Assembly (NCBI GenBank): GCA_026705345.1
Contig: JAPPAV010000026.1
Coordinates: forward strand, 1-64,000
Length of the DNA: 64,000 nucleotides
DNA from: Gammaproteobacteria bacterium
Lineage (GTDB): Bacteria > Pseudomonadota > Gammaproteobacteria > Pseudomonadales > Azotimanducaceae
Reading direction: 5' to 3'
Shown here piece after piece: positions 28,800 to 36,667 of this stretch. A program made the position numbers and the translations under genes. The notes below the pieces were generated by a model. It had not been told where the DNA came from, did not search any database, and saw only the letters and a list, made by a program, of their open reading frames with translations. Each line of letters opens with the position of its first letter. Within the stretch, counting starts at the first letter, position 1.

Positions 28800-29923
28800 T
28801 CGCCGTACTCGCCGTTGGACTCGCCAAGCCGGGCCACCGTGCCGCCCGCGGTAGACGGTGTACGGAACAACCGGAAGGGCGTCGCGGGCACCTGGAAACC
28901 GGTCCCGTTGCACGAGATTTCCGTGAACGCGCCCCGGTGGACGTACTGGTCCACCGAGAACAGTTCCTCCATGGTCGGTACCGGCGCGAGCGGGACACGC
29001 AGCGACTGGCCCCGGATGACCAGTTCGGCGGCGGAACGTTTTCGCACCCGCTGCCGGATGATCGGTTCCAGCGTGTCGTAGTCCATCAGCCGACCGATCG
29101 CGGTCTGGTAGTCGGGTTCGTCCGCATACTGATCCATCGCGAGCAGCGAGCAGAAGTTCTTCCACTGCCTCGGCGTCAAGGCCGTCACGCCAAGCCAGCC
29201 ATCCGCACAGGCGTAGACGCCCAGCGGATAGGTCGGGGCGAAACGGTTCACGCCAAGGCGCTTGCCCCGCCGCCCGCTGCGGTAGCCCCCGACACCGCCC
29301 ACCTCGGTAAAGCAGAGGTTGGCCTCGTGAATGCTCGTGTCGAGCCGCACCGGCCCCGTGGCATTGCCCATGGCGCGGGCGATCACCTGTCCCATGGTGC
29401 CGATATACGCCGCCAGGCCGCCGACGATTTCCGCCCCGCAACCCGTTGGAACCCAGGGCGGTCCTTGTTCGGGACCCACGTTCCGCACCATGCCGCCCAG
29501 CGACCAGCAGACGGCGCCGTTGCCCTTGAAGTCGGCGTAGGGGCCGTGGCGACCGAACCAGGTGATCGTGGAGACCACGACCTCGGGTGCTGCCCCCGTG
29601 AAGGCGGCACAGTCGAAATGACCGTCGTCGAGGACCACGGCGCTGCCCTGCGCCAAGCGCACCAGTCGCTCCGGTTCGGCCCCGACGTCCAAGGCGACGC
29701 TCGCCTTGTTGGTGCTGAGGTAGGCGTGCAAGGCGCTCGATTCCGGCGCGTCGGACCCGGGAATGAACGGGGGCTCCCGGCGGGTTTCGAAGCCGCCGTC
29801 CGGCGGCTCCACGTTGATCACTTCGGCGCCGTGATCCGCAAACAGCTTGCCGCAATAGCCGCTGGCGATCGTGCCGGCCACGTCCAGAACCTTGAGGCCG
29901 GCCAACGCCCCTTCAGTCGTCAC
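28796..29923 (-). CDS. CaiB/BaiF CoA-transferase
   Basis: First gene of the three-gene CoA-transferase operon, 375 residues. It starts LAGLKVLDVAGTIASGYCGK, contains LSTNKASVALD, typical of the nucleotide-binding region, and keeps the catalytic Asp in GPVRLDTSIHEA. The start is GTG. The upstream gap holds an AT-rich stretch near 29955 and then hairpin repeats. With two further transferases translated from overlapping codons, the operon could encode a set of hetero-oligomeric transferases; no partner acyl-CoA enzyme is adjacent to identify the acid. Confidence 0.87.
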   Translation of the reverse strand: MTTEGALAGLKVLDVAGTIASGYCGKLFADHGAEVINVEPPDGGFETRREPPFIPGSDAPESSALHAYLSTNKASVALDVGAEPERLVRLAQGSAVVLDDGHFDCAAFTGAAPEVVVSTITWFGRHGPYADFKGNGAVCWSLGGMVRNVGPEQGPPWVPTGCGAEIVGGLAAYIGTMGQVIARAMGNATGPVRLDTSIHEANLCFTEVGGVGGYRSGRRGKRLGVNRFAPTYPLGVYACADGWLGVTALTPRQWKNFCSLLAMDQYADEPDYQTAIGRLMDYDTLEPIIRQRVRKRSAAELVIRGQSLRVPLAPVPTMEELFSVDQYVHRGAFTEISCNGTGFQVPATPFRLFRTPSTAGGTVARLGESNGEYGE

Positions 29924-30014
29924 TTCGGTTAGTCACCCCCTCGCGCCGGTGAAAAAATAACCTAAACACGGCGACGATTCATGCCCGTTGCGTCACGCGC
30001 GCGGCCGCGCGAGC

Positions 30015-30237
30015 CGTAGGGGACGGGCCCCCGTCCCGCCGACCTCCCGCCTCATCCAGGACGGGCGACGAGAAGCGTCGCCCCTACGGCCTATGCACAA
30101 CGCTGGAGTCGTCCGTAGGGGACGGGCTTGTCCCGTCCCGGCGCGCCCTTCGGGCGCGATCGAGAGTGCTGCCGCATTCTCGTACCACAACCCCGACGAT
30201 GCGGGTTCGGCGGGCGACCACAAGCGTCGTCCCCACG
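30015..30237. repeat. Cluster of intergenic hairpin repeats (gap 29924-30298)
   Basis: The 375-base gap between the divergent CoA-transferase operon and the GH32-like gene holds no credible gene. It contains a copy at 30015-30039, an inverted variant at 30062-30088 with stem GGGCGACG/CGTCGCCC, an exact 27-base copy at 30114-30140 followed by GCGCGCCCTTCGGGCGCG, and a degenerate inverted copy at 30211-30237. Confidence 0.85.
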
Positions 30238-30298
30238 GCGTCATGCAACGCTGGCTATCGACATCGTTTAGGAACCACAATATCTGTGGGGAACGAGC

Positions 30299-31810
30299 AT
30301 GGCCACAGCCGAAGAACGCCACGTACCGCGGTACCACTTCGTGGCGCCGGAGGGTTCCTGCGCGCCCTTCGATCCCAACGGGGCGTTGTTCTGGCGCGGG
30401 CGCTATCACCTCTTCTACATCTTCCAGGATCCCGGCCTTCCACGCCGTGGCCACTGCTGGGGCCACGCATCGAGCACGGATCTCGTGCATTGGCGGTTCC
30501 ATCCGCCCGCACTCGCGCCTGGTCCGGACATTCCCGAGGAAGGCATCTTTTCAGGTTGCGCGCTGGTCACGCGGGAGGGCATCCCGGCTCTCGTCTACTA
30601 CGGCATCAACGCGGGCATCTGTATCGCCTTCGCAGAAGACGACCACCTCGTCCGGTGGCGACGCCACCCCGCCAATCCGGTCATCGCCGAGCCCAAACGG
30701 GGCGACCCCGCCTTCGACGTGTACCGGGTCTTCGACCCCCATGCCTGGCTAGACGGCGATGTCTACCACATGATCCTGGGCGGGCTCGTCAAACCCCACA
30801 ACGTGCGCGACACCGCCTACCTGTTCACGTCCAGCGACCTTGAAAACTGGGACTACCAACGACCGTTCTACAACCCGAATCCCAACTGGACCGATGGGAA
30901 CGAGGATTGTGCCTGCCCCGACTTCTTCAAACTGGGCGACCGCCATGTATTGATGTGCATCAGCCACCCGCGCGGCACGCGCTACTATCTCGGCCGCTAC
31001 CACGCCGGGACGTTTATCCCCGACAGCCACCATCGGCTAACCTATCCCGGCGGGGCGAGCTTCGCGCCGGAGTCCCTACTCGATGGCATGGGAAGGAGGG
31101 TGTTCTGGGCCTGGGCCATTGCCCAGCGCCGACCGGGAACCGACCAGTTCGCTACCATGACCCTTCCCAGCGTGCTCACCGCCACGGACTCCGGGGGTCT
31201 CATGATCGAACCGGCGCGCGAGGTCGAACTGCTGCGCCGCAACGCCCGGGAGACGGCTGCCTTGACGCTCGACGACGAGCGACTCTTCCCCGCGCTGGCT
31301 GGCGATTGCCTGGAACTTCGATTGGCCATCCAGCCACGCGGCGCACGGCGGGCGGGCTTGAGTGTCCGTGCCGCCCCGAACCGCGTCGAGGAAACCCGAA
31401 TCGTCTACGACGCCGCGGCACGCACGCTTTCGATCGACTCCACCCGGTCCAGCCGGGATCCCGCCGTATTCCGCTCGTTTCCCATGGCCACCAGGGCCGA
31501 GAAGCGCGACCACCCGGTCCAGACGGCGCCCTGCCCCCTCGACGAGGACGGCATGCTTCGGCTGACCGTCTTCCTGGACGCATCGATCATCGAGGTCTAC
31601 GCCAACGATCGGTGCAAGTTGACCGGGCGGATCTACCCGACGCTAGCAGGCAGCCGCCAAACACGACTGTTCGCGGAAGGCGGGCATGCTGCATTCTCGC
31701 CCGTGCAAGCGTGGGACATGGCGCCCCTCGTCTATTCGACGCACGACTCGCACGTAGACGGTGCGCCGTTGCCGGCGCGGGCGGTTGCCGATGTCGATGG
31801 TCTAGAGTGA
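30299..31810 (+). CDS. Glycoside hydrolase family 32-like protein with altered catalytic motifs
   Basis: A 503-residue protein with a five-bladed GH32-type propeller followed by a beta-sandwich (DASIIEVYANDR near residue 430 is the usual C-terminal GH32 motif). The nucleophile motif is FDPNG with D25, and WGHASSTDLVHW is intact. The RDP motif is VFDPHAW (D146 kept, Arg lost). The acid/base motif, normally ECPDFF, is ACPDFF with A205; E202 lies just upstream. It may act on fructose-containing glycans or have a shifted function. No signal peptide. GGGGAACGAGC precedes the ATG. A carotenoid oxygenase follows after 32 bases. Confidence 0.8.
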   Translation: MATAEERHVPRYHFVAPEGSCAPFDPNGALFWRGRYHLFYIFQDPGLPRRGHCWGHASSTDLVHWRFHPPALAPGPDIPEEGIFSGCALVTREGIPALVYYGINAGICIAFAEDDHLVRWRRHPANPVIAEPKRGDPAFDVYRVFDPHAWLDGDVYHMILGGLVKPHNVRDTAYLFTSSDLENWDYQRPFYNPNPNWTDGNEDCACPDFFKLGDRHVLMCISHPRGTRYYLGRYHAGTFIPDSHHRLTYPGGASFAPESLLDGMGRRVFWAWAIAQRRPGTDQFATMTLPSVLTATDSGGLMIEPAREVELLRRNARETAALTLDDERLFPALAGDCLELRLAIQPRGARRAGLSVRAAPNRVEETRIVYDAAARTLSIDSTRSSRDPAVFRSFPMATRAEKRDHPVQTAPCPLDEDGMLRLTVFLDASIIEVYANDRCKLTGRIYPTLAGSRQTRLFAEGGHAAFSPVQAWDMAPLVYSTHDSHVDGAPLPARAVADVDGLE

Positions 31811-31842
31811 CTGACCGTGCATTCGAAGAACGAGGCCACGCC

Positions 31843-33249
31843 ATGACGACGCCCTATCCCGATCATCCCCAACTCCGGGGCAACTATGCACCGATCCGGA
31901 TGGAGTGCGACATCGACGACGTGATCGTCCGCGGTGAACTGCCCAAAGACCTCGACATCACCTACTACCGCAACGGCCCGGATCCGCAGTTCCCGCCTCG
32001 CCACGACCACCACTGGTTCGCTGGTGACGGCATGCTGCACAGGTTCCACGTCGGCAACGGTCGGGTTCGCTACCGAAACCGCTGGGTGCGCACCGGCAAA
32101 TGGGAGGTGGAACGGCGCGAGGGGCGCAGCCTCGTCAATCCGTTCAACCCGATGCAGAACGACCGCGCCGCGCGGAAAATGGTGGACGACGGGCTGGCCA
32201 ACACCAACATCGTCTGGCACGGCGGCAAGCTGCTGGCCCTCGAGGAAGCCCACGCACCGTTCGAGATCGATCCCGACACACTGGACTCCGTCGGCGCTTG
32301 GCGTTTCGATGACCGCTTGGCTGGACCGATGACGGCACATCCCAAGATGGATCCGAAGACCGGCGAGATGCTCTTCTTCGGCTACATGGCGTCGGGGATG
32401 TTCAGCAAGGACGTGAGCTACCAGACGGTTGATGCATCCGGGACGCTCACGCGTTCCGAGCGTTTCAAGGCACCTTTCGCCAGCATGATGCACGACTTCA
32501 TCGTCACCGACGAGCATGTCGTGTTTCCCGTATTCCCGGTCACCGCCAGCCGAACCCGGGCGATTCGCGGCAAGCCCGTGTTCGCCTGGGAACCGGACAA
32601 GGGAACCCACCTTGCCGTGATGCGCCGCGATGGCTCGGTCGCCGACATCCGCTGGTTCGAAACCGACCCCTGCTTCGTATTCCATCCCATGAACGCCTAC
32701 ACGGATGGGAATCGCATCGTCGCCCACGTGATGCAGTTCGACGAGATCCCGCTGTTCCCCAACGTCGACGGCACGCCGACGGCTTCTGCCCAAGCCCGCC
32801 TGACGGAGTGGGTCATCGATCTCGCCGACAATTCAAACGGCGTGCAGCACCGCGCTCTCGACGACACGACCGGCGAGTTCCCGCGCTTGGACGAACGTTT
32901 CGCCGGCACGACCTACCGCCACGGCTACTACGCGGCGGCGTCCAATGGCAGCAGCGACCTGACCCTCAACAGCATCGTGCGCCACGACTTCGGAAGCGGC
33001 CGTCATGCCCGCTACGTGCTTCCAGACGGCGATACCACCGGCGAGCCGGTGTTCGTCCCGAGATCGAGGAACGCCGCCGAGGGGGACGGCTACCTGTTAA
33101 GCGTCGTCCACCGCGGGCGCGAGAATCGCAGCGACCTCGCGTTCTTCCATGCCGAGAACCTCGCCGATGGACCCATCGCGTGCGCCGAGTTGCCGCACCG
33201 TGTTCCCTACGGTTTTCACGGGAACTGGAAATACAACGACGTGTCCTGA
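31843..33249 (+). CDS. Carotenoid oxygenase (RPE65/lignostilbene dioxygenase family)
   Basis: A 468-residue non-haem iron dioxygenase. The four iron-binding histidines of this propeller family are all present: H166 in MTAHPKMD, H217 in MMHDFIVT, H281 in VFHPMNAY and H459 in YGFHGNWKYN near the C-terminus. It should cleave a double bond in a carotenoid, apocarotenoid or stilbene. I placed the start at ATG 31843, with GAGG seven bases upstream; the track ORF runs into a shadow of the GH32-like gene. It is co-directional with and close behind that gene, and they may be co-transcribed. Confidence 0.9.
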   Translation: MTTPYPDHPQLRGNYAPIRMECDIDDVIVRGELPKDLDITYYRNGPDPQFPPRHDHHWFAGDGMLHRFHVGNGRVRYRNRWVRTGKWEVERREGRSLVNPFNPMQNDRAARKMVDDGLANTNIVWHGGKLLALEEAHAPFEIDPDTLDSVGAWRFDDRLAGPMTAHPKMDPKTGEMLFFGYMASGMFSKDVSYQTVDASGTLTRSERFKAPFASMMHDFIVTDEHVVFPVFPVTASRTRAIRGKPVFAWEPDKGTHLAVMRRDGSVADIRWFETDPCFVFHPMNAYTDGNRIVAHVMQFDEIPLFPNVDGTPTASAQARLTEWVIDLADNSNGVQHRALDDTTGEFPRLDERFAGTTYRHGYYAAASNGSSDLTLNSIVRHDFGSGRHARYVLPDGDTTGEPVFVPRSRNAAEGDGYLLSVVHRGRENRSDLAFFHAENLADGPIACAELPHRVPYGFHGNWKYNDVS

Positions 33250-33272
33250 CGCGTTTTCGCCCGCCGCCGCAA

Positions 33273-33287
33273 CGGTCCGCCCTACGG
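33273..33287. repeat. Degenerate copy of the intergenic repeat head at the Uma2 stop
   Basis: On the minus strand this reads CCGTAGGGCGGACCG, close to the CGTAGGGG head of the family, and it contributes the TAG stop (33282-33284) of the Uma2-like gene. No full hairpin remains, so this assignment is weaker than the others. Confidence 0.4.
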
Positions 33288-33857
33288 AAAATACGCGCTC
33301 GGAAGGATTTCCTCGAAGGTTAGGCGAAGGCCCGCGACGGCCGTGGCCTCCAGTTCCTCGCTCCATCCCAACGTGCGCGAAGCGCGATAGCCTTCCGCGG
33401 TCGCGTCGGTATACACGGTGATGGTTCGTGCACGCACGTCGACGAGCCACGCTTCGGGCACGCCCGCCGCCGCATAACGCGGCATCTTTTGCTCGCGATC
33501 GTACTTGAGCGACGAATCCGCCACTTCGATCGCGATGAGAATCTGCTCCGGCTGCGGATGGTGGCGCAGATAGAGCCGCGAGTCGCGACTCACCACGGCC
33601 AGGTCCGGTTCGGGCTGGGTGTACCGGGTTAGCTGGACGGATGACTGAACCCGCAAGCGCACCGCCGGGTCAAGCAGACCGGGAAGAACATTGGCCAGTT
33701 CGTTGACGATCCCCGCGTGCTCGGATCCCATTGGCGGCATTTCGACAAGCTCTCCATCGATGAGTTCGACGCGGTCGTCGGCCGAGAGGATTCCCACTTC
33801 GCACATCTTGGCGAAGTCATCCACCGTGAGGCGGCGGCGTTGCGGTTTCTTGACCAT
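33282..33857 (-). CDS. Uma2 family endonuclease-like protein (DUF820)
   Basis: A 191-residue protein of the Uma2 family, a PD-(D/E)XK nuclease fold. YTQPEPDLAVV and QILIAIEVADSSLKYD carry the probable catalytic acidic residues, and the start LTVDDFAKMCEVGIL is typical. I placed the start at ATG 33857; the track ORF adds 33 residues from 33956 that do not resemble the family. The molecular role of Uma2 proteins is not settled; they are scattered singletons in many genomes. It is convergent with the carotenoid oxygenase. Confidence 0.8.
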   Translation of the reverse strand: MVKKPQRRRLTVDDFAKMCEVGILSADDRVELIDGELVEMPPMGSEHAGIVNELANVLPGLLDPAVRLRVQSSVQLTRYTQPEPDLAVVSRDSRLYLRHHPQPEQILIAIEVADSSLKYDREQKMPRYAAAGVPEAWLVDVRARTITVYTDATAEGYRASRTLGWSEELEATAVAGLRLTFEEILPSAYFP

Positions 33858-34030
33858 CGACGTCTTCGATGAAGCCAGTCCGGGAACCCCGATCATAGCA
33901 AACGCGCCTTCTTTCGCTCGGCAGTGGCCGACAACCAGGGGTTCCACTTTAGGCATTCAAACGCGACGGGTATGCAGTCCAACAACCCCAATTCGCGTGC
34001 GAAATCTCTCAACCGCCGTCGCGGACTCAG

Positions 34031-34624
34031 TCAGAAACCGCCTCCCCGGTCCAGATAGGCTCGCTCTTCGGAGGTGTCTACCCGCCCGAGGATCGAGTTG
34101 CGATGCGGGAACCGACCAAAACGCGCAATGACGTCCCGGTGGGCGTGGGCATAGGGCACGAAGTCCGCGGCGAACTCGCCCCATTCCTCGGGCGCTTGTG
34201 CCGCGAGCGTTTCGAAGAGGACCACGGAGCGCTCCTGATCCTCTGGGTCCTCGCTGTGCTCGAAGGGATGGTAGAGAAACGCCCGTCCGGGGCAGGCGAG
34301 TCTTCGATCGAAACCACGCTCTACAGCGTTTCCCGCAACGGCCAGTGCGACCGGGTCGCCCGCGAAGGCATCCGCCGTTCCTCGATAGGCGTTGCGAGGA
34401 AACTGATCGAGCAGGATCACCAGCGCTAGGGCGCCATGGGGTGTTTCCGCCCAATCCGCAAACGAGCCCCGTTGCGCTTGTTCGATCGCCGCGCCGAACC
34501 GGTCCCGGATCTCGGTATCGAAGCCGTCATCGGTGCGGTACCAGCGCTTCGACGCCACGGTTACCGACTCGAGATCGTCGGGTGCGGCACCCAACCAGAA
34601 CTCGACGACCTGCATCGGCGTCAT
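34031..34624 (-). CDS. DUF924 family protein
   Basis: A 197-residue protein with the hallmark LLDQFPRNAYRGTADAFAGD and the ending GRFPHRNSILGR of DUF924, a helical family without a defined biochemical role. The track start is 72 bases upstream; I chose ATG 34624 (MTPMQVVEFWLG), where GGAGA precedes the codon and family similarity begins. It is divergent from the amidohydrolase, with 65 bases between them. Confidence 0.88.
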   Translation of the reverse strand: MTPMQVVEFWLGAAPDDLESVTVASKRWYRTDDGFDTEIRDRFGAAIEQAQRGSFADWAETPHGALALVILLDQFPRNAYRGTADAFAGDPVALAVAGNAVERGFDRRLACPGRAFLYHPFEHSEDPEDQERSVVLFETLAAQAPEEWGEFAADFVPYAHAHRDVIARFGRFPHRNSILGRVDTSEERAYLDRGGGF

Positions 34625-34689
34625 CCGCGCTCTCCTACCGTGACAACCATTGCGATACAGTAGTCGATCACCCGAAGGGAGACACCGTT

Positions 34690-35940
34690 TTGGCACCTGC
34701 CACGTCCGATCAAACCGTCGCCGAGACCGACGAGAACAACGCCTGGCGGCTCTCGACGCCCGGCATCGAAGGCTGGAGCCGCACCGCCCGGCCGGACGAC
34801 CCCAACAAGTACTTCATGGTGTCCACGGACGGCCACGTGCAGGAACCCGCCGATCTCTGGCGCACCCGGATCGACAAGCGATTCCGCGATCGTCTGCCCG
34901 GTGTCGCCGTCGATGCGCGGGGCCGGAAGTACCAGAAGACCGAGGGCTTCCGCCCTGTCCGCATCCGCAACATCGTCTTCGACGGGGAAGACCGGTTGCG
35001 CAACGGCGCCGGGGAGACGCCGGAACAGCGCCTCGCCGACCTGGCCGCGGACGGCGTCGATGCGGAGGTGCTCTTCCCGAACAAGGGACTCACCATCTGG
35101 GCAACCCCGGATGCCGAGTTCAGTCAAGCCATGTGCCGCGTGTGGAACGACTGGGCCTGGGAAGTGTTCGGTCCACACAACGACCGGCTATCGCCGATGG
35201 GCTGCATCGCCGCCGCCGATTTAGGCGGGGCGGTGGAAGAGATCCAGCGCGTCGCGGCACTCGGATTCCGCGGTTTGGCGTTGCCCTGCAAACCGGTCTG
35301 GGGACCCCCGGACCACGAGCAGGCGAACTACAACCTGCCCGAGTTCGATCCGCTATGGGCCTGCATCACCGAGGTCGACCTACCCGTCACGTTCCACGTT
35401 TCGACGGGACGCGATCCGCGCACATCCCGGGGCAACGGTGGGGCCGTGGTCAACTACGCGGTCCATTCGCTGGCACCGACCATGGAACCCATCGCCAATC
35501 TATGTGCTTCCGGCGTTCTCGAGCGATACCCCGACCTGCGCTTCGGCAGCGTCGAGGCGGGTATCGGGTGGGTGCCGTGGACGATCTGGGCGCTCGACGA
35601 GGCTTACCGGAAACACCACATGTTCGTCCGTCCGAAGCTCAAGCGGCTGCCGAGCGACTATTTCCGTCAGTGTGGATTCGCCACCTTCCAGGAGGACAAA
35701 CCCGGACTGGATCTGGCCCGGGAGCACAACCTCGTCGACAACTTCCTCTGGGCCAACGACTATCCGCACCACGAGGGCACCTGGCCCCATTCGGCCGAGG
35801 CGATCGAGCGAACGATGGGGCAACTCAGCGACGCCGAACGGGCGAAGATCCTCGGACTGAACGCCGCCCGGGTGTTCCGCTTCCCGATACCCGAGCGCTA
35901 TCGCAGGCAGGAGGATGTCAGGGCGTTCCTGAACGACTAG
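34690..35940 (+). CDS. Amidohydrolase family protein (amidohydrolase 2 type)
   Basis: A TIM-barrel protein of 416 residues resembling decarboxylases/hydrolases of the ACMSD-like amidohydrolase group. The first-strand metal motif is VSTDGHVQEP (Asp-x-His), a mid-barrel His is in VTFHVSTG, and the last-strand Asp is in WANDYPHHEGTWPHS. It probably acts on a carboxylated or cyclic substrate. The start is TTG at 34690 with GGGAG eight bases upstream; the longer track ORF extends into a shadow of DUF924. Confidence 0.82.
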   Translation: MAPATSDQTVAETDENNAWRLSTPGIEGWSRTARPDDPNKYFMVSTDGHVQEPADLWRTRIDKRFRDRLPGVAVDARGRKYQKTEGFRPVRIRNIVFDGEDRLRNGAGETPEQRLADLAADGVDAEVLFPNKGLTIWATPDAEFSQAMCRVWNDWAWEVFGPHNDRLSPMGCIAAADLGGAVEEIQRVAALGFRGLALPCKPVWGPPDHEQANYNLPEFDPLWACITEVDLPVTFHVSTGRDPRTSRGNGGAVVNYAVHSLAPTMEPIANLCASGVLERYPDLRFGSVEAGIGWVPWTIWALDEAYRKHHMFVRPKLKRLPSDYFRQCGFATFQEDKPGLDLAREHNLVDNFLWANDYPHHEGTWPHSAEAIERTMGQLSDAERAKILGLNAARVFRFPIPERYRRQEDVRAFLND

Positions 35941-36028
35941 CGCACAAGCCCGTTAAGCGTTCGTTCAGCATCCACGTGAGAATATTCGGTGCGAACATTC
36001 GCCCTGCCCTGCATAACAAGGAGACCCG

Positions 36029-36406
36029 ATGACCCCGTTGCGAATCCGCTTCTCGTTGACCTGCGCCGCCGTCGCCACCGCATTGGCCCTAAGCGGATGC
36101 GTGTTCGTGGTCGAGTCCGACTCCCACTACCGCTACGGCAGACTCCATGGCAGCGCGTCCCTGGACGCGATCCAGCCGGGCGTCACGACCCGGGCGTGGG
36201 TCGTCGAAAACCTCGGCCAGCCGAGCAGTACCTACCTGAACGAGGTGGGCAACGAAGTCCTGAGCTACGTGACCGTGCGGGAGCAGGACACCGAGGTGGC
36301 GTTCTTGTTCCTGTTCAACATCGACGTGTCCGAGGAGGAAGTCAAGACGCTGCACGTCGAGATCGAGGAAGATTGGGTCAAGTCGTTCTGGCTTGAACGT
36401 CCGTAG
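36029..36406 (+). CDS. Small outer-membrane lipoprotein, BamE/SmpA-like
   Basis: A 125-residue lipoprotein precursor: a signal sequence ends in the lipobox ALSGC, so Cys24 or nearby would be lipidated. The mature part contains SLDAIQPGVTTRAWVVENLGQPSS, which matches the helix-helix motif of SmpA/OmlA (BamE-like) domains. AAGGAG precedes the ATG. It stands alone between the amidohydrolase and cydA. The true BamE is expected elsewhere, so this may be a paralogue. The TAG stop lies within an intergenic hairpin repeat. Confidence 0.78.
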   Translation: MTPLRIRFSLTCAAVATALALSGCVFVVESDSHYRYGRLHGSASLDAIQPGVTTRAWVVENLGQPSSTYLNEVGNEVLSYVTVREQDTEVAFLFLFNIDVSEEEVKTLHVEIEEDWVKSFWLERP

Positions 36407-36523
36407 GGGACGGGCTTGTCCCGTCCCGCCAGTGACACGCCTCAAGGCGATGCGGGCGACCACAAGGGTCGCCCCTACGGACCTGGCCAGGACCGTCGTA
36501 GGGGACGGGCTTGTCCCGTCCCG
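36402..36523. repeat. Three hairpin-repeat copies downstream of the lipoprotein
   Basis: Two identical 27-base direct copies (36402-36428 and 36497-36523) share the head CGTAGGGG, an 8 bp stem GGGACGGG/CCCGTCCC and the loop CTTGT. Between them, 36452-36479 is an inverted copy of the other stem type, GGGCGACC/GGTCGCCC, whose loop ACAAG is the complement of CTTGT. The first copy supplies the TAG stop of the lipoprotein. Confidence 0.9.
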
Positions 36524-36667
36524 TTGCCCATGTTGGTCTTGGCGGAGCCGGTGCGACCGTTTAGGATCGGCCGAGTGAGGTGCATCTCTTTCCCTTGAGT
36601 CCCGCTTGTACGACTGCCACGCCCACCAGGGAAGTGACGTTGGCCGCCCGTCAGTGATTGAGTCCCC

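Noticed and set aside
27576-29855. A 759-residue fused CoA-transferase
   Set aside because: Its N-terminal 350 residues are a shadow of the upstream CoA-transferase in another frame; the true start is the GTG at 28799 overlapping that gene's stop.
30907-31842. Upstream extension of the carotenoid oxygenase ORF
   Set aside because: It overlaps the GH32-like gene in another frame and has no family similarity; the ATG at 31843 has a good ribosome binding site.
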